Shown here: positions 18,475 through 26,880 of the stretch, in pieces
Numbering within the stretch: position 1 is the first letter of the stretch
Layout: each line of letters opens with the position of its first letter
Origin: Acidobacteriota bacterium
Lineage (GTDB): Bacteria; Acidobacteriota; Vicinamibacteria; Vicinamibacterales; 2-12-FULL-66-21
Reading direction: 5' to 3'
DNA: 64,000 nucleotides
NCBI GenBank assembly: GCA_003222675.1
Contig: QHWT01000059.1
Location: 51,212-115,211, forward strand
Program-made: the position numbers and the translations under genes
Notes under the pieces: generated by a model
What the model saw: only the letters and a program-made list of their open reading frames with translations
What the model was told of the DNA's origin: nothing
Database searches by the model: none

Positions 18475-19338
18475 TTAGAGATTCTGGTACGCGCGGAACA
18501 TGCCGCGGAAGTACTTCAGCACACGAACGGGATCCGCGGACTCCGGGATCTCGGCGAAACAATAGCCCTGAAAGTTCATCGCCGAGAGCGCCGTCACCAG
18601 CGCGCGCCACGGGTACTCTTCGAGAAACAGATCGCGCATGTGGACCTGGCCGATCTGATCGCGAAGGAGCTTGAAGTTGGCATCGAACCCCCCGTCGAGG
18701 AGATCCGTCTGGTTCGAGTTCCAGCACGCGCGCACGGCCGGATGATTCCCGCCGTAATCGAAGATCTTCCGGATGCGCGGCACGCGCTGCGTCTCGGTGC
18801 CGTGCACCTCGAGCTGAATCTTGACGCCGTGATCGCCCGCGAACGCCCCGCACTCGGCGAGCGATTTGCCGATCTGTTCGAGCGTCTTCTCCTCGGGAAC
18901 GTCCTTCGGCAGACCATTCGGCCGTACTTTCACGCTCGGCGACCCGAGGTCCTGCGCCAGCTTCACCCACTCTTTCGTTTCATCGATGTTCTTTCGCACG
19001 ACCGCGGGATCGGGCGAATGGAACTCGCACGTGGTGCCGAGGCCGCCAATCTTCACCGCCGATCCCTCGAACTGCTTGCGCACCTCGGCGCGCGCTGCGG
19101 GCGACAACGAAGTCTCGACCCCATGCTTGTGCGTCGTCCGCAATTCCACCGCGTCGAACTCGGCCTCGGTGAGATTCTTGATGATGGTGGGAACGTCCCA
19201 GTCTTTCGCGATGTTATAGGTCACCGTGCCAAGCTTCAGCGGCGCGCGGCCGGCCGTCGCGCGAGGGCTCTGCGGCACCTCGACGGCCGCGAGCGCCGGC
19301 AGCACAGCCAGGCTGGAGAGAAAATCTCGTCGTTCCAT
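18475..19338 (-). CDS. Secreted sugar phosphate isomerase/epimerase-like TIM-barrel protein
   Basis: A 287-residue xylose-isomerase-like TIM-barrel protein with a signal peptide (MERRDFLSSLAVLPALAAV). Barrel segments are LGTVTYNIAKDWDV, FDAVELRTTHKHG (Glu ligand), IQLEVHGTETQ (Glu/His), ACWNSNQTDLLDGG and IGQVHMRDLF (His). The acidic and His residues fall at the usual metal-ligand places on strands 4, 6, 7 and 8. The function is probably sugar isomerisation or epimerisation, with unknown substrate. It is a distinct paralogue of the gene at 2094-2951. An inverted GAACCGT-type heptad array lies just upstream of its start. Confidence 0.85.
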   Translation of the reverse strand: MERRDFLSSLAVLPALAAVEVPQSPRATAGRAPLKLGTVTYNIAKDWDVPTIIKNLTEAEFDAVELRTTHKHGVETSLSPAARAEVRKQFEGSAVKIGGLGTTCEFHSPDPAVVRKNIDETKEWVKLAQDLGSPSVKVRPNGLPKDVPEEKTLEQIGKSLAECGAFAGDHGVKIQLEVHGTETQRVPRIRKIFDYGGNHPAVRACWNSNQTDLLDGGFDANFKLLRDQIGQVHMRDLFLEEYPWRALVTALSAMNFQGYCFAEIPESADPVRVLKYFRGMFRAYQNL

Positions 19339-19382
19339 GCCGGAGAGCTTATCCCAAGCGCAGACCGTATCGCTCGACTACG

Positions 19383-19510
19383 GTCGGTTCACGGTTCACG
19401 GTTCACGGTTCACGGTTCACGGTTCACGGTTCACGGTTCATGGTTCATGGTTCATGGTTCACGGTTCACGGTTCATGGTTCACGGTTCACGGTTCACGGT
19501 TCACGGTTCC
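19383..19510. repeat. Tandem array GGTTCAC, inverted relative to 1-117
   Basis: About eighteen units of GGTTCAC with a few GGTTCAT variants. This is the reverse complement of the GTGAACC units at the left end of the window. It occupies most of the gap upstream of the TIM-barrel gene and downstream of the PqaA-type gene. Confidence 0.95.
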
Positions 19511-19558
19511 GGGCAGCATCAGATTTCGGCGCCAGCGCGATGGGAATGGCCGAACCTT

Positions 19559-21043
19559 TCACACACCGCCGCGCGTGGCGGCCGCATGGGTCAACGTCGG
19601 CGCAGCATACGGCAAGATATCGGGAAGCACACGCACGGCCGTCGTCTCCTTGAACGCGTACCTGCCTCCGCTCGCGAACGTCAGCTCGATGAAGAACGCC
19701 GTCCAGCCCGTCGGCGGCCGCTGCACGCGCGCGATCCAGGTGTGCGGACCCGAGGGGCTCAACGTGGTGCTCTGATAAGCCGGACCGATCACATCGAGCC
19801 GGAAATTACGCGCTCTCGGATTCGTTGCCCGCCACAGCTTCACTTCCGCCGGGCGCTGCTTCGCGATGACCTTGATCGATCCGTCGCGTTCGAACGTCCA
19901 TTTGATCTCCGGGCGTGGCGTGCCTTTGACCACGGAGGCATAGAACGCCTGCACGTTTTCGAGCGCATCGCTCTTGTCGAGCGAATGGTTCGTGTTCGGC
20001 ACATACCGCAGATGCTTCTCACCGGGCAAATCATCGAAATAAAACTGCGAGGAGTCCGGAAGGAAGAATTGATCGCCCGAGGCATTGACGATGTATTTGG
20101 GCATTGTCAGGCGGTCGCGATACCAATACGGCTCCTCGATCTTCATGAGCGCGCGGAACTCGGGAGTGCCGATGCGATCCATGAGGCCCTGATCGACGTA
20201 GTCCTGCACCGCGTCTGACCACGCGCCGTATGCACGCCAATGGTGAATAAACGACGGTTCCACGTTCAGCAGGTCGATTACCGCAGGCGCAATCGCGATG
20301 ACGCGCTTATCCACCGCAGCCGTCGCCCACGTCGTCCATCCCCGCTTGGAGGCGCCACAGACGACGAAGCGTCGCACGGGATAACTGCCGCCTTCGGGCG
20401 ACATGGTGAACGCCGTCACCGTATCCATCCCCCGCACAGCGCTCTTCGTCATCGGCAGCCGCGCGGGCCAGCGATCGTCACCGGTCCGGATGAAGTGATC
20501 CCACGTGTATGCGATGAAGTCGTCTTCCACGCGCGCTCTGCGCGACGGATCGTCCTTGAAGACGATCGGTTGATTCGGCACGAGGCGGAGCTCCGCCGTA
20601 ACCGTGCCGGTACCGCGCGCCGCATCAACGAGCCATGCAGGAGGACGTGACGGCGGATCGCGGTCGAGCCGTCCTCCGGTAATGAACAGCAAACCGATAT
20701 CGCTCGTGACCTTTTCAGGGCGCACGATGGTGATCCAGTGCGTCCACAGGGGCCGTTCCACTTCGCGCTCGCTGAGCCAGCGCTGAGACGTCATGTCGAT
20801 CAGCGTCGCTGTGACGCCCTGTCGTGTTCGGCTCGAGCCGGACTCCGCATCGACGGGAAGATCGCGGACAACCTTCCAGGTGAATGCAGCGTCCGGCGCG
20901 GCAACATATCGATCGAGCGCTGTCTCGGTTGCGCGCGCGGTCTGCTCCGCGCGAACCTGGCCGCGAACAGCATGTGACGGTGTGGACAGCGTAAGCGCGA
21001 GGGCGACGAGCAGTGCACTCGTCCAGCGTGGCGTCGGCATCAC
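19559..21043 (-). CDS. PhoPQ-activated pathogenicity-related (PqaA-type) protein
   Basis: A 494-residue exported alpha/beta-hydrolase-like protein of the PhoPQ-activated PqaA family. It has a signal peptide (SALLVALALTLSTPSHA), then TALDRYVAAPDAAFTW, HWITIVRPEKV and GLLFITGG. The nucleophile-elbow analogue is VVCGASKRGWTTWATAAVD (family form G-x-S-K-R-G-W). VNASGDQFFLPDSSQFYFDDLPGEKHLRYVPNTNH supplies the acid and His. Known family members are of poorly defined hydrolase function. It is followed on the transcript side by no close gene and preceded by the HlyD-like adaptor with an 8-nt gap, so the two form an operon. Confidence 0.9.
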   Translation of the reverse strand: MMPTPRWTSALLVALALTLSTPSHAVRGQVRAEQTARATETALDRYVAAPDAAFTWKVVRDLPVDAESGSSRTRQGVTATLIDMTSQRWLSEREVERPLWTHWITIVRPEKVTSDIGLLFITGGRLDRDPPSRPPAWLVDAARGTGTVTAELRLVPNQPIVFKDDPSRRARVEDDFIAYTWDHFIRTGDDRWPARLPMTKSAVRGMDTVTAFTMSPEGGSYPVRRFVVCGASKRGWTTWATAAVDKRVIAIAPAVIDLLNVEPSFIHHWRAYGAWSDAVQDYVDQGLMDRIGTPEFRALMKIEEPYWYRDRLTMPKYIVNASGDQFFLPDSSQFYFDDLPGEKHLRYVPNTNHSLDKSDALENVQAFYASVVKGTPRPEIKWTFERDGSIKVIAKQRPAEVKLWRATNPRARNFRLDVIGPAYQSTTLSPSGPHTWIARVQRPPTGWTAFFIELTFASGGRYAFKETTAVRVLPDILPYAAPTLTHAAATRGGV

Positions 21044-21051
21044 GGCCGAGA

Positions 21052-22020
21052 TTATAGCGTGTGATCATCGAGCGAAATGGTGGCCGTCATCCCGGGCCGG
21101 AGCTCATTGCCCGGATTCCGCACGTCGATGATCGCGTCGTACGCGACGACGGTGCCGGGCTGTGTCTGTACCTGCGCCGCGGGAGCGCCATTCGGCCCGG
21201 TTGTCGATCCCGCCGGCGCTTCGTCGAGAGGCTGAAGGCGAACCTGTCTGACCACGCCGTGAAAGATCGTGTTCGGATACGCATCGACGCTGAAGGTGGC
21301 CTTGTCGCCGGCATGCACCTCGCCGACGTCCGTCTCGTCGATCGTCGCGTGCAACTGCATATGCATCAGATCGCCCGCGAGCATGAACAGAACGGGTGTC
21401 TGCACCGATGCCGCAACGGTCTCTCCGACATCGACCTCGCGCGAGACGACGATCCCGTCGATCGGCGATCGGATGATCGCGTGCTCGAGATTCACCTGCG
21501 CCTGCTTGACGGCCGCCGTAGACTGCGCGATCTCGGCCTCGGCATTCTTCACGCCCGCCGCCGCGTTTTTCCAGGTCACCGATGCAGCGTCGAAGTCAGA
21601 CTGTGGGATCAATTGCTTCGCGACGAGCTCGGTCGCGCGCGTCAGTTTCGTCTGGGCGTCCGCCTCCGTCGCCTGTGCAAGGTCGCGATCCGCTTCCGCC
21701 TGCGCGAGCGTCGCCCGAGCGCTGCGCAGGTCAGCCTCAAAAGTCGTCCGATCGAGTTCGGCCAGCACCTGCCCTTTGCGGACGATTGAATTGAAATCGA
21801 CCGGCAGGGATTCGATGGTGCCCGAGACCACGGTGCCGACCTCGACGGTCGTCTCCGCCTCCAGCGTGCCCGTCGTGAGGACGCCGCGCTGCTGGGAGGT
21901 CGCCACCGCCAGAACGGTCCTGGCTTGGGCGGTGGGTTTAGCGTTCGCCGCGTGTTCGATGACGAGGCCTGAAGCGATCCTGACGAGAATGGTTCCCACA
22001 ACCACCAGCCGGCGCATCAT
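21052..22020 (-). CDS. Efflux RND periplasmic adaptor (HlyD/MacA family), short form
   Basis: A 322-residue membrane-fusion-type protein. After an N-terminal hydrophobic anchor come the beta-barrel/lipoyl half (GTVVSGTIESLPVDFNSIVRKGQVLAELD), an alpha-hairpin rich in Ala, Glu and Gln (about residues 95-175), and the second lipoyl half (IIRSPIDGIVVSREVDVGETV). A barrel domain follows, ending at LRPGMTATISLDD. It stops there, about 60-80 residues short of typical MacA-like adaptors, so the membrane-proximal domain is absent or very small. No permease or ATPase gene is adjacent; its partner is elsewhere or it has a different role. Confidence 0.88.
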   Translation of the reverse strand: MMRRLVVVGTILVRIASGLVIEHAANAKPTAQARTVLAVATSQQRGVLTTGTLEAETTVEVGTVVSGTIESLPVDFNSIVRKGQVLAELDRTTFEADLRSARATLAQAEADRDLAQATEADAQTKLTRATELVAKQLIPQSDFDAASVTWKNAAAGVKNAEAEIAQSTAAVKQAQVNLEHAIIRSPIDGIVVSREVDVGETVAASVQTPVLFMLAGDLMHMQLHATIDETDVGEVHAGDKATFSVDAYPNTIFHGVVRQVRLQPLDEAPAGSTTGPNGAPAAQVQTQPGTVVAYDAIIDVRNPGNELRPGMTATISLDDHTL

Positions 22021-22101
22021 TCACCTCCGACGTGCGGAAGCGCTGTAGGGGCCTATTAGAGGTTACGCCTGGTGTGACGCAGATGTTTATAATCAGGCGC
22101 C

Positions 22102-23217
22102 ATGGACACTGACGTCAGACGCCGCGCGTTTTTAAAGGCGTCGCTCGCGTCCGCGGCTGCATTCGCGTGGCGACCCGCGAGCCTGCGCGCGCTGGACGCA
22201 CCTCAGCCGCCGCAAGCAACGCGGATCCGTTTCGCCGCCATCGGCCTCAATCACAGTCACCTCAACGGCCAGATCGCCGCCGTCACGCGCGGCGGGGGCG
22301 AACTGGTCTCATTTTTCGGAAAGGAAGCGGATCTCGCCGCGGCTTTTGCCAAACGGTATCCGTCAGCGAAGCTCGCGCGAAGCGAACGCGAGATCCTCGA
22401 AGACCCTTCGATCCAACTCGTGGTCAGCGCGGCAATCCCGAACGAGCGCGCGCCGCTCGGCATCGAGGTCATGCGCCATGGCAAGGACTTCATGGTCGAC
22501 AAGCCCGGCACGACGACGCTCGAGCAGCTGACCGAGGTACGGAGAGTGCAGGCGGAGACAAAGCGGATTTACTCGGTGCTGATCGAGCGGCACGAGCACA
22601 AGGGGACGACCAAAGCGGTGGAGCTCGTGAAGGCAGGTGCGATCGGCAAGGTGATTCAGACCGTGTCGCTCGGTCCGCACCGGATGAACCCGGAAAGCCG
22701 TCCGCCCTGGTTCTTCAAGCGCGCTCAGTACGGCGGAATCCTGTGCGACCTCGCCTCGCATCACGTCGATCAGTTTGTATTCTTCACCGGATCGACGGAG
22801 GTGGATATCGTCGCGTCGCAGGTTGGCAACGTGCACCATCCGCAGTACGCGGAGCTCGAGGACTTCGGCGACGTGATGCTGCGCGGAAACGGCGGCCTGG
22901 GATACGTCCGCGTCGACTGGTTCACACCGGGCGGACTTGGCGTGTTCGGCGATGGGCGGCTCACCATTCTCGGCACCGACGGATACATTGAAATCCGGAA
23001 GAGCATCGACATCGCAGGGCGTCCAGGCGACAGCCACCTGTTTCTGGTCGACGACAAGAGCCCGCGTTACATTGACTGCCGCGATGTTGCGCTGCCATAT
23101 GGCGAGCGGCTGGTGGACGACGTGCTGAACCGGACGGAGACGGCAAACGCGCAGCAGCAAACGTTCCTCGCCATGGATGTCGCGCTCAGAGCTGAAAAAG
23201 ACGCGCGTCGGGTGTAG
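22102..23217 (+). CDS. Secreted Gfo/Idh/MocA-family oxidoreductase
   Basis: A 371-residue NAD(P)-dependent oxidoreductase family member with a Tat signal (VRRRAFLKASLASAAAFAW). The Rossmann motif is altered to FAAIGLNHSHLNGQI. The conserved loop KDFMVDKPGTTTLEQL carries the family's Lys-Pro pair. GGILCDLASHHVDQFVFFTG supplies the catalytic His/Asp region. The length is normal for glucose-fructose-oxidoreductase-like proteins acting in the periplasm. It is divergent from the HlyD-like gene. The substrate is unknown, presumably a sugar. Confidence 0.88.
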   Translation: MDTDVRRRAFLKASLASAAAFAWRPASLRALDAPQPPQATRIRFAAIGLNHSHLNGQIAAVTRGGGELVSFFGKEADLAAAFAKRYPSAKLARSEREILEDPSIQLVVSAAIPNERAPLGIEVMRHGKDFMVDKPGTTTLEQLTEVRRVQAETKRIYSVLIERHEHKGTTKAVELVKAGAIGKVIQTVSLGPHRMNPESRPPWFFKRAQYGGILCDLASHHVDQFVFFTGSTEVDIVASQVGNVHHPQYAELEDFGDVMLRGNGGLGYVRVDWFTPGGLGVFGDGRLTILGTDGYIEIRKSIDIAGRPGDSHLFLVDDKSPRYIDCRDVALPYGERLVDDVLNRTETANAQQQTFLAMDVALRAEKDARRV

Positions 23218-23286
23218 GAGACCACGGATGAACACGCAAAAACACCGAACGTTTCGAGATATGCGGCGGCTTTAGAAAGGGCCGCG

Positions 23287-24582
23287 ATGGACATCGCTGA
23301 CATGGATCCCATCGAACGACTCGCGGCAGCCGTGCACGCGAACGATCCGTCACAGGTGCAGCAGGTCCTCGAGCGTCACCCGGAACTGACGTCGCGGTTG
23401 AATGAACCGCTGCCGGGTGGCGCGTTCGGCGCGACGGCGGTGCTCGCGGCCGTGCACCGGCGCAACCGCGACATGATCGATGTCCTGTTGCGCGCCGGCG
23501 CCGATATCAACGCGCGAAGCCGCTGGTGGGCCGGCAGCTTCGGCGTGCTGGACGCCGAAACGGAGCTGACGCCGTTTCTGATCGATCGTGGCGCGACCGT
23601 CGACATCCACGCAGCCGCTCGCCTCGGGATGCTCGCGAGAGTCGAGGAGCTGGTCTCGGCCAACGCTGCGCTCGTCCACGCGCGCGGCGGCGACGGCCAG
23701 ACGCCGCTCCACTTCGCGTGTTCGATCGAGATCGCGCGATATCTCCTGGATCACGGCGCCGACATCGACGCGCGCGACGTCGATCATGAATCGACGCCCG
23801 CGCAGTACATGGTGCGAGATCGACAGGAGGTCGCGCGCTATCTCGTCGAACGCGACGCGCGCACCGACATCCTGATGGCAGCCGCCCTCGGCGACCTCAC
23901 GCGTGTTCGGGACTATCTCGCGGCCGACCCCGAATCGGTCCGGACGAACGTGTCAGAAGTGTACTTTCCGAAGCAGGACCCGCGCAGCGGCGGAACCATC
24001 TACCTCTGGACGCTCGGCGCGCACAAGATGGCGCACCACGTTGCCCGGGAATTCGGGCACGAAGACGTTTTCCGGCTGCTGATGGATCGCACGCCTGACG
24101 GCTTGAAGCTGGCGATCGCGTGCGAGCTGGACGACGACACGACCATCCGCGCGCTGCTCGCCGGACAGGAAGACCTCGCGCGCACGCTCGACGACGACCA
24201 GCGTCGCCGGCTCGCGGTTGCTGCGCAGAACAACGACCGAGGCGCGGTCGCCCGGATGCTCGACGCGGGGTGGCCGCCAGATGTGCGCGGCCAGCACGGC
24301 GCGACGCCGCTGCACTGGGCCGCCTGGCACGGCAACGTTGAGATGACGGAGGAGCTGCTGCAGCGGCAGGCACCTCTCGACGTGATGGATGATGACTATG
24401 GCGGAACGCCGACGGGCTGGGCCGTCTATGCTTCGGTGCGCGGATGGCACCCGCGGACCGGCGATTACGCTGCCGTCCTCGACTCGCTGCTGGCGGCAGG
24501 CGCGAAGCCGCCGAGAATCACGAGCGACAGCGAGATGAGCGATGAGGTGCGTGAGGTGCTGCGGCGACGCGGCGTGATTTAG
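23287..24582 (+). CDS. Ankyrin-repeat protein
   Basis: A 431-residue cytoplasmic protein made almost wholly of ankyrin repeats. Repeat consensus blocks are visible as NRDMIDVLLRAGADINARS (about residues 60-78), GQTPLHFACSIEIARYLLDHG (about 138-158), DIDARDVDHESTPAQYMV and, near the C-terminus, HGATPLHWAAWHGNVEMTEELL (about 335-356). Ankyrin domains bind other proteins; no catalytic domain is visible. It has no signal peptide. Its stop overlaps the end of the decayed PepSY gene on the other strand by 4 bp. Confidence 0.88.
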   Translation: MDIADMDPIERLAAAVHANDPSQVQQVLERHPELTSRLNEPLPGGAFGATAVLAAVHRRNRDMIDVLLRAGADINARSRWWAGSFGVLDAETELTPFLIDRGATVDIHAAARLGMLARVEELVSANAALVHARGGDGQTPLHFACSIEIARYLLDHGADIDARDVDHESTPAQYMVRDRQEVARYLVERDARTDILMAAALGDLTRVRDYLAADPESVRTNVSEVYFPKQDPRSGGTIYLWTLGAHKMAHHVAREFGHEDVFRLLMDRTPDGLKLAIACELDDDTTIRALLAGQEDLARTLDDDQRRRLAVAAQNNDRGAVARMLDAGWPPDVRGQHGATPLHWAAWHGNVEMTEELLQRQAPLDVMDDDYGGTPTGWAVYASVRGWHPRTGDYAAVLDSLLAAGAKPPRITSDSEMSDEVREVLRRRGVI

Positions 24583-25443
24583 GGACCCGGGCGGCGAATC
24601 GCGATAAGGAGGCCAGTTACCACAATCAGATTCGCGCCGAGCAGCAGCGCGCCCGCGACGCGCTCCTGGCGGCGCGTGAACCACATGTAAAGACCCGTCG
24701 CGCCGAGCAGCAGGAGCGCTGACGAGACAACTGCGACCGCCGCGCCGACACGTTCATCGATCGATAGTCGTGCGAGAGCCCGGCCGCATGATGAAGGCGA
24801 TTCAGCATTCCCATCAAACCTGCGATGCTCGTCTTCACGCGCGTCGCGCCGGACGCGCGATCGTACCGAATCTCGTGGACGGTGCCGGGCAGCACGACCC
24901 GGAGGCTGATCGCGTCAGCCGTCATCTGGATGTCGGTGAGCTCGCCACGAATGGCGGGGGCGCGTTCGAACACGTCGCGGGCGACCTCGCGCGCGTCGGA
25001 CCCCGCTCGGAGCGACAGCTGTTGCTCGTGCACCGTCGGCTTCATCGTGAACCACGCGTTGTGCGACATCTGCACGGCGCCGACCGCGTACATCAGCAGG
25101 AACGGCAGGCCGAAGGATGCCAGCAGCAGGTGCACGCTGCGAATGGTCTTATGTTGTAGAAATCGAGGAGCAGATCGTCGTCAATCGTCCGTTTGATCGC
25201 CTACACGTCCATCGGCCGAGTGAGTGGAAGGGCGAGCGCACGATACACCTCGTCGGCGACCTGCTTGTCGGTTGTCGATGGTGACGGCGTGAACGGGACG
25301 TAGCGCGCAGAGGAGACAAGCTTCGGTCGCGGTCCGCCCTGGACGGTCGCAACGAGTCCCGCAGCGCCGTAGATCATCAACTGCGCGAACGTCGGAAGCC
25401 CTGCGTAGATGTGGAGCTTGATGACGATGCCGCGCACAGACAT
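24579..25443 (-). pseudogene. Decayed PepSY-associated membrane protein gene(s)
   Basis: Three collinear pieces in different frames make up a PepSY/PepSY-TM type membrane protein. Piece 1 (25443 to about 25160) reads MSVRGIVIKLHIYAGLP with a membrane helix and continues through an in-frame TAG at 25201-25203 into AIKRTIDDDLLLDFYN; homologues would have Trp at the stop. Piece 2 (about 25180 to 24765) reads QHKTIRSVHLLLASFGLPF through RLHHAAGLSHD. Piece 3 ends ATGLYMWFTRRQERVAGALL and IAIRRPGP at 24579. The piece 2/3 shift lies in CGATCGATAG; one more ATCG would restore the frame. It may be a fusion remnant of two neighbouring PepSY genes. Confidence 0.75.
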
Positions 25444-25486
25444 CCGGAGGCTATTCTAACGACCCGGAGTGGACGAACCCGGCGCC

Positions 25487-26095
25487 TCAGAACGGGCAGG
25501 TCGTCGGCTGGCCGTTCAGCCTCTCGCTGTCGCGGCGAAACGACGCGGTAACCGTGCTTCCGGCATAGGTCACGCGGACGACGTACAGACTGTCGTAGTC
25601 GCCCAAGATCCACGCGGGCACGACCGCGCCGCCGCCATAGCTGTTCATGATGTTCTGAACGACTTTCTGAAGATGGGCATGTTCCCAGGCGACGAAGATC
25701 GTCAGATCGTCCCGCGTCGGCGCGATCAGCGCGGCTTGCAGCGACGCGATGTCGCTGTAGCCATACTTCGTCCGCACATCCATCCCGAGTCGGACTGCCA
25801 GGGGTTCGAGTGTCGCGAGCGGGCGAATGTAATAGAAGCTCCCGGCCGGATCGGGGATTTTCACCGCGGGATTGGGCGCATAGAGAATGTTCGGCCTGCC
25901 GTATTTCGCAAGCAGCACGGCCGGCAGCGCGAGCGAACGGTTGAACCCCTGGCACGTCAACTGTCCGTAGCCGCCGGACGGTTTTTCACCGTGGCGCAGG
26001 AACACAATCGTTTCTTCCGCGCGCCCTTCCCCCGCGGCACCGATGAAGAGAATGGCGAACAGCAACAGGACGGCAGGTACCCGAGGGTAACGCAT
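25487..26095 (-). CDS. Secreted histidine phosphatase family protein
   Basis: A 202-residue histidine-phosphatase-superfamily protein. The ATG at 26095 gives a signal peptide (MRYPRVPAVLLLFAILFIGA). The mature N-terminus carries the RHG motif (TIVFLRHGEKPSGG) with the phosphorylated His. A second conserved region, TIFVAWEHAHLQKVVQNIM, supplies the distal His and acidic residue. It is shorter than acid phosphatases of this superfamily and close to small exported members of unknown substrate. The frame is open for another 120 codons upstream, but that part has no protein-like features. Confidence 0.82.
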   Translation of the reverse strand: MRYPRVPAVLLLFAILFIGAAGEGRAEETIVFLRHGEKPSGGYGQLTCQGFNRSLALPAVLLAKYGRPNILYAPNPAVKIPDPAGSFYYIRPLATLEPLAVRLGMDVRTKYGYSDIASLQAALIAPTRDDLTIFVAWEHAHLQKVVQNIMNSYGGGAVVPAWILGDYDSLYVVRVTYAGSTVTASFRRDSERLNGQPTTCPF

Positions 26096-26282
26096 GAGAG
26101 TTGATATCCCTGTGAAGTGCAACGGCCTGAGCTCGGCGGCCGCTGCTCGGTTAGTTGGCCTGCCGATCCACAGTACGTGCTCGGACCTGACGGCTTCAAG
26201 CAGGACTGTATCGCCACGGCGGTCGAATCGCTGGTCTTGACATGGCGGTCGAGACATCTCTTGACGCGACGTCGTCAGTGTA

Positions 26283-26319
26283 GATAACCTAGGCATCAGT
26301 TGTCGATAACTTAGGTATC
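26283..26319 (+). promoter_or_regulatory. Predicted PadR operator: two direct repeats 22 bp apart
   Basis: GATAACCTAGGCATC (26283-26297) and GATAACTTAGGTATC (26305-26319) match at 13 of 15 positions, start 22 bp apart (two helical turns) and end 5 bp before the PadR start codon. Each copy is also a partial palindrome. The position and form suggest autorepression by the PadR protein. Confidence 0.65.
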
Positions 26320-26324
26320 GCACC

Positions 26325-26657
26325 ATGAGCAGGCCGTCCGATTTGATCCAGGGGACGCTCGATCTCCTCATCCTCAAAACCGTGGCCCTCGAACCCAAAC
26401 ACGGGTGGGCCATCGCGAAGCGGATCCAGCAGGTCAGCAAGGACGCGCTGCAGATCACCCAGGGGTCGCTCTATCCCGCGCTTCATCGGCTCGAGCAGCA
26501 GGGATGGCTGAGGGCGCAGCCCGGCGTCACGCAGACCGGCCGCGAAGCGAAGTTCTACGCGCTTACCGCTGCCGGCCGCAAGCAGCTCGCGCGCGAGCTC
26601 GAAAGCTGGGAGCGTCTGTCGAACGCGATCGGTCTCGTGGTCCGCGAAGTCGACTAA
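26325..26657 (+). CDS. PadR family transcriptional regulator
   Basis: A 110-residue winged-helix regulator. It begins with LIQGTLDLLILKTVALEPKHGWAI, the PadR signature, followed by recognition-helix material ITQGSLYPALHRLEQQGWLRA and the wing REAKFYALTAAGRKQLARE. The C-terminal dimerisation helix is short, as in class 2 PadR proteins. It lies about 220 bp upstream of a large ADOP-type permease gene. PadR-permease pairs of this kind are typical of Acidobacteria, so it probably controls the permease and itself through the repeats just upstream. Confidence 0.92.
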   Translation: MSRPSDLIQGTLDLLILKTVALEPKHGWAIAKRIQQVSKDALQITQGSLYPALHRLEQQGWLRAQPGVTQTGREAKFYALTAAGRKQLARELESWERLSNAIGLVVREVD

Positions 26658-26880
26658 AGCGCCTGCGGCCAGCGCGAGGCGATGTCCGCCTTCGCGCATT
26701 CGCGCTTCGGCGGGACAGCCTTCGTCTGGAGGTGACAGGCGCAGCAGCGCTGAGCGCGAGCGCGTGAGAGCCGTCAGCCGCCGCGGCGCCCGAATGGGCG
26801 CAGCGGCAAGCGTCGGGGGTGGGGCCCGACGCAATTGAAAAATGTGGGGCCCACGCGCAATTGATGAAGGAGAGACCACA
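26658..26880. other. PadR-permease spacer containing a structured repeat element
   Basis: A GC-rich spacer without a gene. At 26685-26740 it contains a copy of the element also found at 58809-58868, with arms TCCGCCTTCGCGC and GCGCTTCGGCGG. Near 26830-26870 the motif CGCAATTGA occurs twice around a GTGGGGCCCAC palindrome. The ribosome site AAGGAGA at about 26866 serves the permease. Confidence 0.6.

Noticed and set aside
26096-26282. Upstream extension of the histidine phosphatase frame
   Set aside because: The open frame continues, but the signal peptide defines the start at 26095 and the extension is not protein-like; the region is best read as the divergent promoter gap.
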